Shown here: one piece after another, positions 7,029 through 14,659 of the stretch
Layout of the letters: each line of letters begins with the position of its first letter
How positions within the stretch are numbered: the stretch's first letter is position 1
Position numbers and translations under genes: made by a program
Notes under the pieces: model-generated
Databases searched by the model: none
The model's input: only the letters and a program-made list of their open reading frames with translations
Told to the model about the DNA's origin: nothing
Assembly (NCBI GenBank): GCA_051747985.1
Contig: JBNJGU010000036.1
Location: 1 to 17,932 of the forward strand
Length of the DNA: 17,932 nt
Reading direction: 5' to 3'
Source of the DNA: PWQG01 sp051747985
Lineage (GTDB): Bacteria; Pseudomonadota; Gammaproteobacteria; Pseudomonadales; Pseudohongiellaceae

Positions 7029-7808
7029 TCACTCCCGCAAGGAAGACAGGGCACGCACCACAGCCGCATCCCCTGCACCGCCCGCATTGATCACGGTCCG
7101 AAAGCCGGCCTGAACTGCGTAGTCGGCGACCCGCTCTGACGGCACCAGCAGGGGAATGGCCTGGAGCCGTTCTCCCCCCGCAATCCAGCCGACCAGTTCT
7201 TCCAGTTCCTGCGTGATCTGCAGGCTGCTGGCCACCACCGCATGCAGTGGCCCTTCGGCCAGAGCGGCGGCAATCTTGTCCACCGCCTCCGGTCGAGGCT
7301 CCCGCACATACAACTCAATGTAATCCACCGTAGCGCCTCGCTCTCTTAGCGTCGCCGCCAGCGTCTCCCGGCCACCCACACCCCGGAACAACGCAATCCG
7401 CTTCCCGTCCACATCACACATCGCGGGCATGTCCAGCAGCGCCTCACTGGTCACCCCTTCCTCCGGGCAACTCACCGGCCAGGTGAAACGCTCCAGCACC
7501 CGCGCCGTGCCGGGTCCCACGGACCAGGCGGTGAGGTCGCGGGGCAGCTGCGGCCAGTAGCGGTCGATCCAGTCCATGCCCAGGGTGGCGGCGTTGGTGC
7601 TGATGAAGATCGCCATGTCGTAGCGATCCAGTTCCATGATTGCGTTCTTGACCGCCTGCACGGCGGCCGGTTCATGGACGGGCTCGATGCGGATCAGGGG
7701 GATGGGCAGTACGCGGGCGCCGGCCGCTTCCAGGGCGCGGGCCGACTCGCTGAGCAGCGGCTCGGCCCGGGTCAGCAGAACGGTGAGTCCCGCCAGCGGG
7801 GCAGACAT
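7029..7808 (-). CDS. hemD: Uroporphyrinogen-III synthase
   Basis: The 259-residue protein matches the HemD family in length and layout. It starts LAGLTVLLTRAEPLLSE, continues with DRYDMAIFISTNAA (the 'D..iFtS.nav' segment), SVGPGTARVL, GKRIALFRGVGGRETLA (the 'lrG.ggR..L...L...G' motif) and YVREPRP, and ends with a VVASSLQITQEL / VPSERVADYA pair. It closes and inverts hydroxymethylbilane to uroporphyrinogen III in the cytoplasm, a step shared by haem, sirohaem and cobalamin synthesis. Its ATG overlaps the hemC stop codon by one base (TAATG), so the two are translationally coupled. Unusually for Gammaproteobacteria, no hemX or hemY follows; a likely terminator and the accessory region come next. 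Confidence 0.93.
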   Translation of the reverse strand: MSAPLAGLTVLLTRAEPLLSESARALEAAGARVLPIPLIRIEPVHEPAAVQAVKNAIMELDRYDMAIFISTNAATLGMDWIDRYWPQLPRDLTAWSVGPGTARVLERFTWPVSCPEEGVTSEALLDMPAMCDVDGKRIALFRGVGGRETLAATLRERGATVDYIELYVREPRPEAVDKIAAALAEGPLHAVVASSLQITQELEELVGWIAGGERLQAIPLLVPSERVADYAVQAGFRTVINAGGAGDAAVVRALSSLRE

Positions 7809-8764
7809 TACGATGTGGCGCCCTTGTCGGCGTCTTCCTGTTCGAACAGGGCCTCCAGGATCTCGCCGGCGCCCTGCGCCAGCAGGTCCTCGGCCGCCTT
7901 CACGCCCAGTTCATGGCCCTGGGTGCGCGGGCCGCGGATCTCGGTGCGCAGCACCCGGCTGCCGTCCGGCTCGCCGACCAGGCCGCGCAGGTGCAGCTGG
8001 TCCCCTTCCAGTTCGGCATAACAGCCAATAGGCACCGAGCAACTGCCTTCCAGACGATGGTTCAGGGCCCGTTCGGCGTACACGCGGTCCGCCGTGTCGT
8101 CGTGATGCAGGCCCTTGAGCAGGTCGTTGAGCCACTGGTCGTCGCGGCGGCACTCGATGCCCACGGCGCCCTGCCCGCCCGACGGCAGCGAGATCTCCGG
8201 GGTCATGCGCCAGGCGATGCGCTCCTGCATCTCCAGGCGCAGCAGGCCGGCCGTGGCCAGCACGATGGCGTCGAACTGTCCCTCGTCGAGTTTGCTCAGG
8301 CGCGTGCCGACATTGCCGCGCAGGAAGCCGACCTGCAGGTCCGGGCGGTGGTTCATGAGCTGGCACTGGCGGCGCAGGCTGGAGGTGCCCACCTTCGCGC
8401 CCTCGGGGAGCTCGTCGATGTGCGAGTAGTGGTTGGAGACAAAGGCGTCGGTGGGGTCCTCGCGCTCACAGATCACCGACAGGTGCAGCCCCTCCGGGAA
8501 ATCCCTGGGCACATCCTTCATCGAATGCACCGCGATGTCGGCCTCGCCCTCCAGCATGGCCACTTCCAGCTCCTTGATGAACAGGGCCTTGCCGCCGATC
8601 TTGGCCAGCGGCACATCCAGGATCTTGTCCCCGCGCGTCTTGATCTTCACCAGCTCCACATTGAGCTGCGGGTCCAGTTCCAGCAGGCGGTCGCGCACGA
8701 ATTCGGCCTGCCACAGAGCCAAGGGGCTGCGGCGGGTGGCGATGCGGATGGTCTTTCCAGTCAT
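7808..8764 (-). CDS. hemC: Porphobilinogen deaminase (hydroxymethylbilane synthase)
   Basis: HemC polymerises four porphobilinogens into hydroxymethylbilane using a covalent dipyrromethane cofactor. Hallmarks seen: IRIATRRSPLALWQA at the start, KIKTRGDKILDVPLAKIGGKA, FIKELEVAMLEGEADIAVHSMKD, GTSSLRRQCQL, LRGNVGTRL, and LEGSCSVPIGCYA, whose first cysteine holds the cofactor. I chose ATG 8764 (318 residues), which matches the usual family length of about 310. The frame stays open to 8821, but the extra 19 codons are not family-like and would lie upstream of the predicted transcription start near 8795. It is co-transcribed with hemD and diverges from argH. Confidence 0.95.
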   Translation of the reverse strand: MTGKTIRIATRRSPLALWQAEFVRDRLLELDPQLNVELVKIKTRGDKILDVPLAKIGGKALFIKELEVAMLEGEADIAVHSMKDVPRDFPEGLHLSVICEREDPTDAFVSNHYSHIDELPEGAKVGTSSLRRQCQLMNHRPDLQVGFLRGNVGTRLSKLDEGQFDAIVLATAGLLRLEMQERIAWRMTPEISLPSGGQGAVGIECRRDDQWLNDLLKGLHHDDTADRVYAERALNHRLEGSCSVPIGCYAELEGDQLHLRGLVGEPDGSRVLRTEIRGPRTQGHELGVKAAEDLLAQGAGEILEALFEQEDADKGATS

Positions 8765-8801
8765 GGGTCGGTGTTCCGTGAGGCGAAATGTAGGCCGCCA
8801 T

Positions 8802-8810
8802 TCTATAGCA
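8802..8810 (-). promoter_or_regulatory. Candidate extended -10 promoter for hemCD
   Basis: On the minus strand TGCTATAGA (8810-8802) is a TGn plus TATAGA extended -10 element, placed so that transcription begins about 30 bases before the hemC ATG. No good -35 is visible. Confidence 0.45.
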
Positions 8811-8847
8811 TCCGGCCGCAAGCGTCAGGGACCGGGGACCATAACGC

Positions 8848-8856
8848 TGTTATAAT
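8848..8856 (+). promoter_or_regulatory. Extended -10 promoter for argH
   Basis: TGTTATAAT (TG at 8848-8849, perfect TATAAT at 8851-8856) would start a transcript near 8864, about 33 bases before the argH ATG. The -35 region is poor, as is common for extended -10 promoters. It lies back to back with the hemC promoter. Confidence 0.6.
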
Positions 8857-8896
8857 CGCGCGCATTCGCAGAACCCCCGAATATGGATAAGCAGCT

Positions 8897-10300
8897 ATGA
8901 GCGATCAGGACCAGCAACAGGACAGCCGCCTCTGGGGCGGTCGATTCTCCGAACCCACCGACGCCTTCGTGGAGCGCTTCACCGCCTCGGTGACCTTCGA
9001 CCAGCGCCTGGCGCCGCAGGACATCGCCGGCTCCATCGCCCACGCCACGATGCTGCACAAGGTCGGCATCCTCACCGAGCAGGAGAAGAACGACATCGTC
9101 GCCGGGCTGGAAGGCATCCGCGAGGACATCGCGGCCGGCCACTTCGAGTGGTCGGTGAGCCTGGAAGACGTGCACATGAACATCGAGGCCGAGCTGACGA
9201 AGCGCATCGGCCTGACCGGCAAGAAGCTGCACACCGGGCGCTCGCGCAACGACCAGGTGGCCACCGACATCCGCCTGTTCGTGCGTGATGCCGTGGACGC
9301 GGTGGGCGCCGAGATCACCCGCCTGCAGCGCGCCCTGGCCGAGGTCGCCGAGCGCGAGGCGGACACCATCATGCCCGGCTTCACGCACCTGCAGACCGCC
9401 CAGCCCATCACCTTCGGCCACCACCTGCTGGCCTGGTACGAGATGCTGGACCGCGATCACGGCCGCTTCATGGACTGCCGCGCGCGCCTCAACGTCTCGC
9501 CGCTGGGCTCGGCCGCGCTGGCCGGCACCAGCTTCCCGATCGACCGCGCTCTGACCGCCGAGCTGCTGGGCTTCGACCGCCCGTCGGCCAATTCACTGGA
9601 CTCGGTCAGCGACCGCGACTTCGCCATCGAGCTGGCGGCCGCTTCCAGCCTGCTGATGACGCACCTGTCGCGCTTCTCGGAGGAGCTGGTGCTGTGGACC
9701 TCGGCGCAGTTCGACTTCATCGACCTGCCCGACCGCTTCTGCACCGGTTCGTCCATCATGCCGCAGAAGAAGAACCCGGACGTGCCGGAGCTGGTGCGCG
9801 GCAAGACCGGCCGGGTCAACGGCCATCTGGTCTCGCTGCTGACACTGATGAAGTCCCAGCCGCTGGCCTACAACAAGGACAATCAGGAAGACAAGGAACC
9901 GCTGTTCGACCTGCTCGACACTGTGCTGGACTGCCTGAAGGCCTACGCCGACATGATGCCGGCCATCCGCGCGAAGAAAGAGAGCATGTACGAGGCTGCC
10001 CGCAAGGGCTACGCTACCGCCACCGACCTGGCGGACTATCTGGTCAAGAAAGGCCTGGCGTTCCGCGATGCCCACGAGGTGGTGGGCCAGTCCGTGGCCT
10101 ATGCGCTGGAGAAGAAGCAGGATCTGAGCGAGCTGTCCCTGCAGGAGTTGCAACAGTTCTCCGACCACATCGGCGAGGACGTGTTCGAGGTGCTGACGCT
10201 GGAAGGGTCGGTGCAGGCGCGGAATCACGCCGGGGGTACGGCGCCGGAGCAGGTGCGGAAGGCCGCGGCGGAGGCACTGCGGAGTCTGGAGCAACGTTAG
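8897..10300 (+). CDS. argH: Argininosuccinate lyase
   Basis: ArgH cleaves argininosuccinate to arginine and fumarate, the last step of arginine synthesis. The 467-residue length is normal for the family. Visible signatures: LWGGRFSEPTDAFVERFTAS at the start, SLEDVHMNIE, LHTGRSRNDQVATD (substrate-binding), MPGFTHLQTAQPITFGHH, and the lyase superfamily signature GSSIMPQKKNPD at 284-295 containing the catalytic serine. Further on, DVFEVLTLEGSVQARNHAGG is the usual C-terminal stretch. The start at ATG 8897 gives the expected short lead-in before LWGGRF; the ribosome site is weak. It stands alone, divergent from hemCD, an arrangement seen in pseudomonads and related bacteria. Confidence 0.97.
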   Translation: MSDQDQQQDSRLWGGRFSEPTDAFVERFTASVTFDQRLAPQDIAGSIAHATMLHKVGILTEQEKNDIVAGLEGIREDIAAGHFEWSVSLEDVHMNIEAELTKRIGLTGKKLHTGRSRNDQVATDIRLFVRDAVDAVGAEITRLQRALAEVAEREADTIMPGFTHLQTAQPITFGHHLLAWYEMLDRDHGRFMDCRARLNVSPLGSAALAGTSFPIDRALTAELLGFDRPSANSLDSVSDRDFAIELAAASSLLMTHLSRFSEELVLWTSAQFDFIDLPDRFCTGSSIMPQKKNPDVPELVRGKTGRVNGHLVSLLTLMKSQPLAYNKDNQEDKEPLFDLLDTVLDCLKAYADMMPAIRAKKESMYEAARKGYATATDLADYLVKKGLAFRDAHEVVGQSVAYALEKKQDLSELSLQELQQFSDHIGEDVFEVLTLEGSVQARNHAGGTAPEQVRKAAAEALRSLEQR

Positions 10301-10320
10301 GCTACTTCTGCCACCGTGAC

Positions 10321-10341
10321 GGGCCGCAAGGAACGCGGCTC
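10321..10341 (+). other. GC-rich hairpin downstream of argH
   Basis: GGGCCGC (10321-10327) and GCGGCTC (10335-10341) can form a 7-bp stem (one G-U pair) around a 7-base loop, 20 bases after the argH stop. There is no T run, so it is not a standard intrinsic terminator; it may stabilise the mRNA 3' end. Confidence 0.35.
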
Positions 10342-10404
10342 GACACACCGACATGAGCGGTTTACTCTCCCACTGACTGTGTATGGATACCGGCGGAGGG
10401 AATC

Positions 10405-11832
10405 ATGATCGGGTCACGCACCACCCTGTTTGCGGGATGGCTGGCGATCTGCGGCGTCAGCGCCCCGCTACACGCACAATCTCTGGACATTCAGACCGGC
10501 CTGGACATCCTCCAGAGCCCGGACACGGAGATCGAGGGACTGCATCGCCTGTATGCGGGCATCGATCTCGGCCGGGACCTGTCATTCGGCCAGGCCATCT
10601 ACTCCAGCGCCCTGGGCGATGCCGGCGGGGCCTTTTTCTGGGGCGTCGAGGGCGTCAAGCGCTTCCGGATGGGACCGGACACGACACTGGGCGTGACCGG
10701 ATTTCTGGGCGGCGGTGGCGGCGCGGCGCAGGTCAGCGGGGATGGCGCCATGTACCGCATCAGCACCTTTGCCGAGCGCACCGTCGCGCGGGACTGGGCG
10801 CTGCAGGCCGGGATCTCTCGGATCGGCATCAGTGGCGCTGACATCGACGACTGGGCGGCCACGCTCGGTCTGTCCTATCGACCCGCGGGCACACTGGGCG
10901 ACAGCAGTTCCGGCTCACCACGACTGCGTTCGGTGTCGATCGGAGCCTCGCGGCTGGATTTCTCCGGTGAGCCGGACCGGTCCGGCGGCGCGCAGGCGGA
11001 TCTGGACCTGGTCGGCGCCGAAGCCAGCTTTTTCGCCGGACGCCATCTGGAACTGTTCCTGGAGGCCGATGGCGCCGCCGCGGGCGGCGACGGCTACATG
11101 CAGGTGTTGGGCGGGGTGCGACGGCGTTTCGACCTGGAGGCGGTGTCGCTGTTCGGGCAGGCCTCGGCCGGCTTCGGTGGCGGCGGCAACGTCGATACCG
11201 GCAATGGCGTGATCGCGCGGGCGGCGGCCGGGGTATCCGTTCCGCTCGGCGGAGTGCTGGATCTGGACCTGTCCTACGGGGCCTGGCACGCGGTCGATTC
11301 CAGCGTGGGCGGTTCCGGGCCACAGGCCCGGCTGACGCGGGTGTTCCAGCGCGCGCCGGGTGCCGTTTCGGACAGTGGCCCGCAGCGGTGGCAGTTCACG
11401 CTGGGGCTGTCCGGGCAGTCGCCGAACGACGACTTCATGAAATCACGGTCCAATGCCGGCATCGATCCGGTCATGCAGGAAAGCTCGATCGACCTGTTCA
11501 TGACCGATTCACTGTATGTCACGGGCAACGCCCAGACCACCGTGTCGGGAGGGGTCGCCGGCTATGCCATCGGCCTGATCGGCCTGGGCCACGAATTCGA
11601 GCTGTCCCGGGACTGGCGTCTTTCCATTGAGGGACATCTGGGCGCGGCCGGGGGCGGTGGTGTCGATGTCGGCAAAGGACTGGTGGGCGGCCTGCGGGGC
11701 GAGATCGACTACCTGCTCTCGCCCCGCAACGCCCTGTCACTGGGGGTCGGCACGCTCCGGGCGCTGGATGGCGGCGGAGTGGATGTGCCGGTGCTGCAGT
11801 TCGCGCTCAAACATCGTTTCACCACGCAGTGA
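10405..11832 (+). CDS. Exported glycine-rich protein, predicted outer-membrane beta-barrel
   Basis: I do not recognise the family. The 475-residue protein opens with a signal peptide (charged MIGSRTT, hydrophobic core LFAGWLAICGVSA, likely cut after PLHA near residue 24). The rest alternates hydrophobic and polar residues in strands separated by glycine-rich turns, with no predicted helical membrane segment, as in outer-membrane barrels. Three internal repeats are visible, each pairing strands with a GGGG-containing loop: about 76-155 (LGGGGGAAQVSGDG), 232-300 (GFGGGGNVDTGNG) and 387-468 (GAAGGGGVDVGKG). The end is LQFALKHRFTTQ; a barrel-type F lies 4 residues from the C-terminus. The ribosome site GGAGGGA, 4 bases before ATG 10405, is strong. 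Function is unknown; porin-like or surface roles are possible. It converges with the metalloprotease gene, 5 bases between stops. Confidence 0.7.
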   Translation: MIGSRTTLFAGWLAICGVSAPLHAQSLDIQTGLDILQSPDTEIEGLHRLYAGIDLGRDLSFGQAIYSSALGDAGGAFFWGVEGVKRFRMGPDTTLGVTGFLGGGGGAAQVSGDGAMYRISTFAERTVARDWALQAGISRIGISGADIDDWAATLGLSYRPAGTLGDSSSGSPRLRSVSIGASRLDFSGEPDRSGGAQADLDLVGAEASFFAGRHLELFLEADGAAAGGDGYMQVLGGVRRRFDLEAVSLFGQASAGFGGGGNVDTGNGVIARAAAGVSVPLGGVLDLDLSYGAWHAVDSSVGGSGPQARLTRVFQRAPGAVSDSGPQRWQFTLGLSGQSPNDDFMKSRSNAGIDPVMQESSIDLFMTDSLYVTGNAQTTVSGGVAGYAIGLIGLGHEFELSRDWRLSIEGHLGAAGGGGVDVGKGLVGGLRGEIDYLLSPRNALSLGVGTLRALDGGGVDVPVLQFALKHRFTTQ

Positions 11833-11837
11833 CCGGA

Positions 11838-14303
11838 TCAGATCGGATCACCGGACGGCATCTGCAGGACAGTGCCGCGCTCGGCGCTGCCTGAACGCTG
11901 CTGCCAGCGACGGATGTCGAGGGCGGTGGTGGCCTCGTGGGCGCTGGCGGCATTGCCCCTGCGCTCCAGCTGGTAGGCCAGGCCTTCCAGCCGGTCCGCC
12001 AGCACGGCCCTGACCTCTCCGGAGGCGTCCGGGTTCCCGGCCTGCTCCATCATTGCGTCGACGACAACCCGCTGCACGACGCGCAGCAGCTGGCGATGGT
12101 AGGCTTCACCGGGACGGACCACACCCCAGGTGACGGCGACCAGCCGATCGATGACTTCTTCCAGGTCCGGGTAGTCGCCCAGGCTGCCGTAGGCCACCAG
12201 TCGGGCCATGCGTGCCGGGTGCAATATCTTCTCCACGGTCAGGCTGGCCGAGGCCTCGGCGGCGCCCAGCGGGTCGAACAGCAGCCCGGTGCGGCCCGGG
12301 AACGGCTCATCCGGATTGTGGCGGTAGGCCGGGGGCGGCAGCCGGTCGAGGATCTCCGGTGGCAGCGCCAGGAAATCCACGCTCAGTGTGGACAGCACGG
12401 TTTCCAGCGCATCGCGCTGTTCCTCGCCGTCGATGATCCGCACGGGCGTCTGCCCGTCCCCGCGCAGCGCGTAGCGATAGTCGGCCCCGCCGATGCTCTG
12501 GGCCGCGGCATTGAGCTGGAAGCGGTGATGCATGTACAGCGGCAGCAATACCTCTTCCAGCCGGGACAGTGGCTCACCGTCCCGGATCACGGCCGGCCCG
12601 AAACTCTCCAGGCCGATGCGGCGCACCTCGATCTCGTGCTTGAGGTGATCGACCAGGTTGTCGCCATTGTCCCAGACGCTGGCGTACTGGTGCCCGGCGC
12701 CCTCGAAGTTATTGTTGTTGTGGGCCATGAAGATCAGGCCCCGGTCCAGGCTCTCCTGGACGATTTTCTGCAGCTCCTCGTCCTCGTCGGCACCGCCGGG
12801 GAACTGTTCGTAGGCATAGCGCACGCTGAGCTTGTCATACTCGCCGATGCGCTGCAGGTAGGCGTTGGACAGATCCAGGCGGCCGTCCTCTGTGATCTCC
12901 ACCAGGGGCGCCGGGTAGTCCATGACGCTCTCGCGGCCGTAGGCGCTGGCCATGTAATTGTGCGGAAAGCCCAGTGTGTGGCCCACTTCGTGTGCCGAGA
13001 GCTGACGCACGCGGTCCAGGGCCATGTTCACGGAGTCATCCGACGTCGGCGTGTTCTCGGTGACCTCCTCCAGGTAGTCGAAGCCGGGAATGAGGCCCTG
13101 CCCCAGCATGTAGTCCTGCCGCAGGCGCAGGCTGCCCAGGTTGACGTTGCCCTTGATGATCTCGCCGGTGCGCGGATCGATCACCGAGCCGCCATAGGAA
13201 TAACCGCGGGTGCGCCGGTGGGTCCAGTGGATCATGTTGTAGCGGATGTCCTGGGGGTCGGCGCCTTCCGGCAGCTCCTCGACCTGGAAGCCGTCGATGA
13301 AGCCGGCCGCCTCGAAAGCGTCATTCCACCACCGCGCCCCTTCGATCAGTGCGGTCTTGACCGGCTCCGGCGTGCCCGAATCCACGTAGTAGACGATGGG
13401 CTCGACAGCCTCGGATCGCTCCGCGTTGGGGTCCACCTTCTGCAGGCGGTGCCGGGCGACCAGGCGGATCTGGCGGTCCTTGTCGATGTCCGCGGCGTAG
13501 TCGTAGACGGTGGGACCATTGATCCCGATTCTCGGATCCGCGACGCGCGTGGCGTAGTTGTCATCCGGCAGTTTCACCAGGGAGTGGTGCTGGCGCAGGG
13601 TGATGGCGCTGCCGGTGGCGGCCACCGCATTGACCAGATTGCCGGGGTTGTCACTGGTGAAGGTCAGCATGACCTCGATCTCGACGTTCTCGGGGAAGGC
13701 TTTCGTGTTCTCCAGGTAGAATGCGCTGCGACTGCTGTCCAGTTCGAAGCGGCCCTGCCCCCGGCGTTCGATGTTGGCCGCCGCGCCGCGTGCGTCGCGG
13801 ATGAAGAAATCGGTGGCGTCCACCAGTACGCTGCCGTCGCTCTGCGCCACGACATCAAAGCCCCACAGCACCGATGGCGCGAAGGCGTCGCGCACGGCCT
13901 GCTGCTCCAGCGGGTTGTCGCTGATGGCCCGGTAGCGGTAGTTGGGCTGCATCAGCAGCACCCGGGGCCCGACCCGCCGGGGCTGCAGCACGTAGGTGCC
14001 ACCGAGCTGGCCGCGGTCGATGCCCACGGGGTTGGAGCCCAGGCCCGAGCCCATGGAGACCTGGTAGAGGAACTCGGTGTCGAAGTCGTCGATCTCCCAG
14101 TACATCGTCCCGGTGGCCTCGTCCCAGTACAGGTTGAAATAGCCCTCCATCGGCGTCGCGCCGGAGACGGTGTCTTCGATGGCGGGCAGCGCCTGGGCCC
14201 TGGCCAGCATGGAGAACGCAAGCAGCACGAATGCCACGGCCGCCCGTGACAATACGCCGGACAGACGATGTCCGGCCGTTGATGGATGACTCGATGACGT
14301 CAT
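11838..14303 (-). CDS. Secreted zinc-dependent metalloprotease (DUF5117/DUF5118/DUF4953 type)
   Basis: The 821-residue protein has a signal peptide (SGVLSRAAVAFVLLAFSMLA, cut near ARA-QA) and then an all-beta N-terminal region: GYFNLYWDEATGTMYWEI, FLYQVSMGSGLGSNPVGIDR and VGPRVLLMQPNYRYRA, typical of DUF5118/DUF5117. The catalytic site is HEVGHTLGFPH: H438, E439, H442 and H448, the HExxHxxGxxH metzincin zinc motif. It is followed by MDYPAP, probably supplying the Met-turn. The C-terminal part (LLFDPLGAAEASASLTVEKI) fits DUF4953. It probably acts in the periplasm or outside the cell; no substrate is known for the family. I chose ATG 14303 because GAGGGG lies 7 bases upstream; an in-frame TTG at 14309 is too close to that site. 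Confidence 0.88.
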   Translation of the reverse strand: MTSSSHPSTAGHRLSGVLSRAAVAFVLLAFSMLARAQALPAIEDTVSGATPMEGYFNLYWDEATGTMYWEIDDFDTEFLYQVSMGSGLGSNPVGIDRGQLGGTYVLQPRRVGPRVLLMQPNYRYRAISDNPLEQQAVRDAFAPSVLWGFDVVAQSDGSVLVDATDFFIRDARGAAANIERRGQGRFELDSSRSAFYLENTKAFPENVEIEVMLTFTSDNPGNLVNAVAATGSAITLRQHHSLVKLPDDNYATRVADPRIGINGPTVYDYAADIDKDRQIRLVARHRLQKVDPNAERSEAVEPIVYYVDSGTPEPVKTALIEGARWWNDAFEAAGFIDGFQVEELPEGADPQDIRYNMIHWTHRRTRGYSYGGSVIDPRTGEIIKGNVNLGSLRLRQDYMLGQGLIPGFDYLEEVTENTPTSDDSVNMALDRVRQLSAHEVGHTLGFPHNYMASAYGRESVMDYPAPLVEITEDGRLDLSNAYLQRIGEYDKLSVRYAYEQFPGGADEDEELQKIVQESLDRGLIFMAHNNNNFEGAGHQYASVWDNGDNLVDHLKHEIEVRRIGLESFGPAVIRDGEPLSRLEEVLLPLYMHHRFQLNAAAQSIGGADYRYALRGDGQTPVRIIDGEEQRDALETVLSTLSVDFLALPPEILDRLPPPAYRHNPDEPFPGRTGLLFDPLGAAEASASLTVEKILHPARMARLVAYGSLGDYPDLEEVIDRLVAVTWGVVRPGEAYHRQLLRVVQRVVVDAMMEQAGNPDASGEVRAVLADRLEGLAYQLERRGNAASAHEATTALDIRRWQQRSGSAERGTVLQMPSGDPI

Positions 14304-14348
14304 TTTCAATCCCCTCTATATTCACCCCGTTCGGGTTTCCGGTATGCA

Positions 14349-14363
14349 TGAATGCGGCATTCA
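14349..14363. promoter_or_regulatory. Perfect inverted repeat in the metalloprotease-lptM gap
   Basis: TGAATG-CGG-CATTCA is a perfect 6-base inverted repeat, 46 bases upstream of the metalloprotease ATG and about 80 bases upstream of the lptM -10. It has the size of a dimeric regulator site, but no regulator can be named. Confidence 0.35.
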
Positions 14364-14444
14364 CCGCAGCAAGAAGAGTGCCATTTATCGGTCGCCGGCG
14401 CGGGAAACCCCCACACTCAGGCTGCATTGGCGGTCGGTAATCAG

Positions 14445-14450
14445 TATAAT
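14445..14450 (+). promoter_or_regulatory. -10 element for the lptM-lysA-dapF operon
   Basis: A perfect TATAAT lies 8 bases before the lptM ATG. Transcription from it would begin at about 14457-14459, at or just before the start codon. No clear -35 is seen (nearest TTGGCG, only 12 bases upstream). Confidence 0.5.
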
Positions 14451-14458
14451 CGCCGATT

Positions 14459-14626
14459 ATGCCGATACGCCGCCGTCCAACCCGAAACCGCTCCCCGCAG
14501 CGCCGCCCCCTGCTGGCAACCGCGCTGCTGCTGTCGCTGTTGGCCGGCCTGGCCGCCTGCGGACAGAAAGGGCCGCTACGCCAGCCGGGCGACGAGCCCG
14601 CCACGGAGTCGATCCAGAGCCCGTGA
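14459..14626 (+). CDS. lptM: LptM (YifL-type) small outer-membrane lipoprotein
   Basis: This 55-residue gene encodes an arginine-rich N-terminus (MPIRRRPTRNRS), a hydrophobic stretch (LLATALLLSLLAG) and a lipobox LAAC with the lipidated cysteine at residue 34. CGQKGPL after it is the hallmark of the LptM/YifL/LppL family, followed by a short acidic proline-rich tail. In E. coli LptM promotes maturation of the LptD/E LPS translocon by aiding its disulfides. Family members commonly sit just before lysA or dapF, as here (33 bases to lysA). The extended arginine-rich leader is longer than usual. No ribosome site is visible and the -10 is 8 bases away, so the message may be leaderless. Confidence 0.88.
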   Translation: MPIRRRPTRNRSPQRRPLLATALLLSLLAGLAACGQKGPLRQPGDEPATESIQSP

Positions 14627-14659
14627 GCCAAGCGTATCACCACCGGATACAGGATCGTT

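Noticed and set aside
6949..7110. A plus-strand frame of about 53 codons starting ATG at 6949 (MRSYQQKEEGVAPLYRKSVM...).
   Set aside because: It runs over the hemD terminator and into the antisense of hemD, has no recognised motif, and most of it is explained by the opposite-strand features.
8765..8821. A longer hemC starting at 8821.
   Set aside because: The additional 19 codons lack family similarity, and the predicted promoter lies inside them, so translation from 8821 is unlikely.
11833..11855. CGGATCAGATCGGATCA direct repeat and a weak stem between the convergent genes as a bidirectional terminator.
   Set aside because: The stem is bulged, has no T run on either side and overlaps coding sequence, so it could not be supported as a terminator.
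11937..14249. A very long plus-strand open frame (770 codons) opposite the metalloprotease.
   Set aside because: It is an antisense artefact of high-GC codon use; its translation has no domain pattern, while the minus strand has a signal peptide, a zinc motif and a ribosome site.
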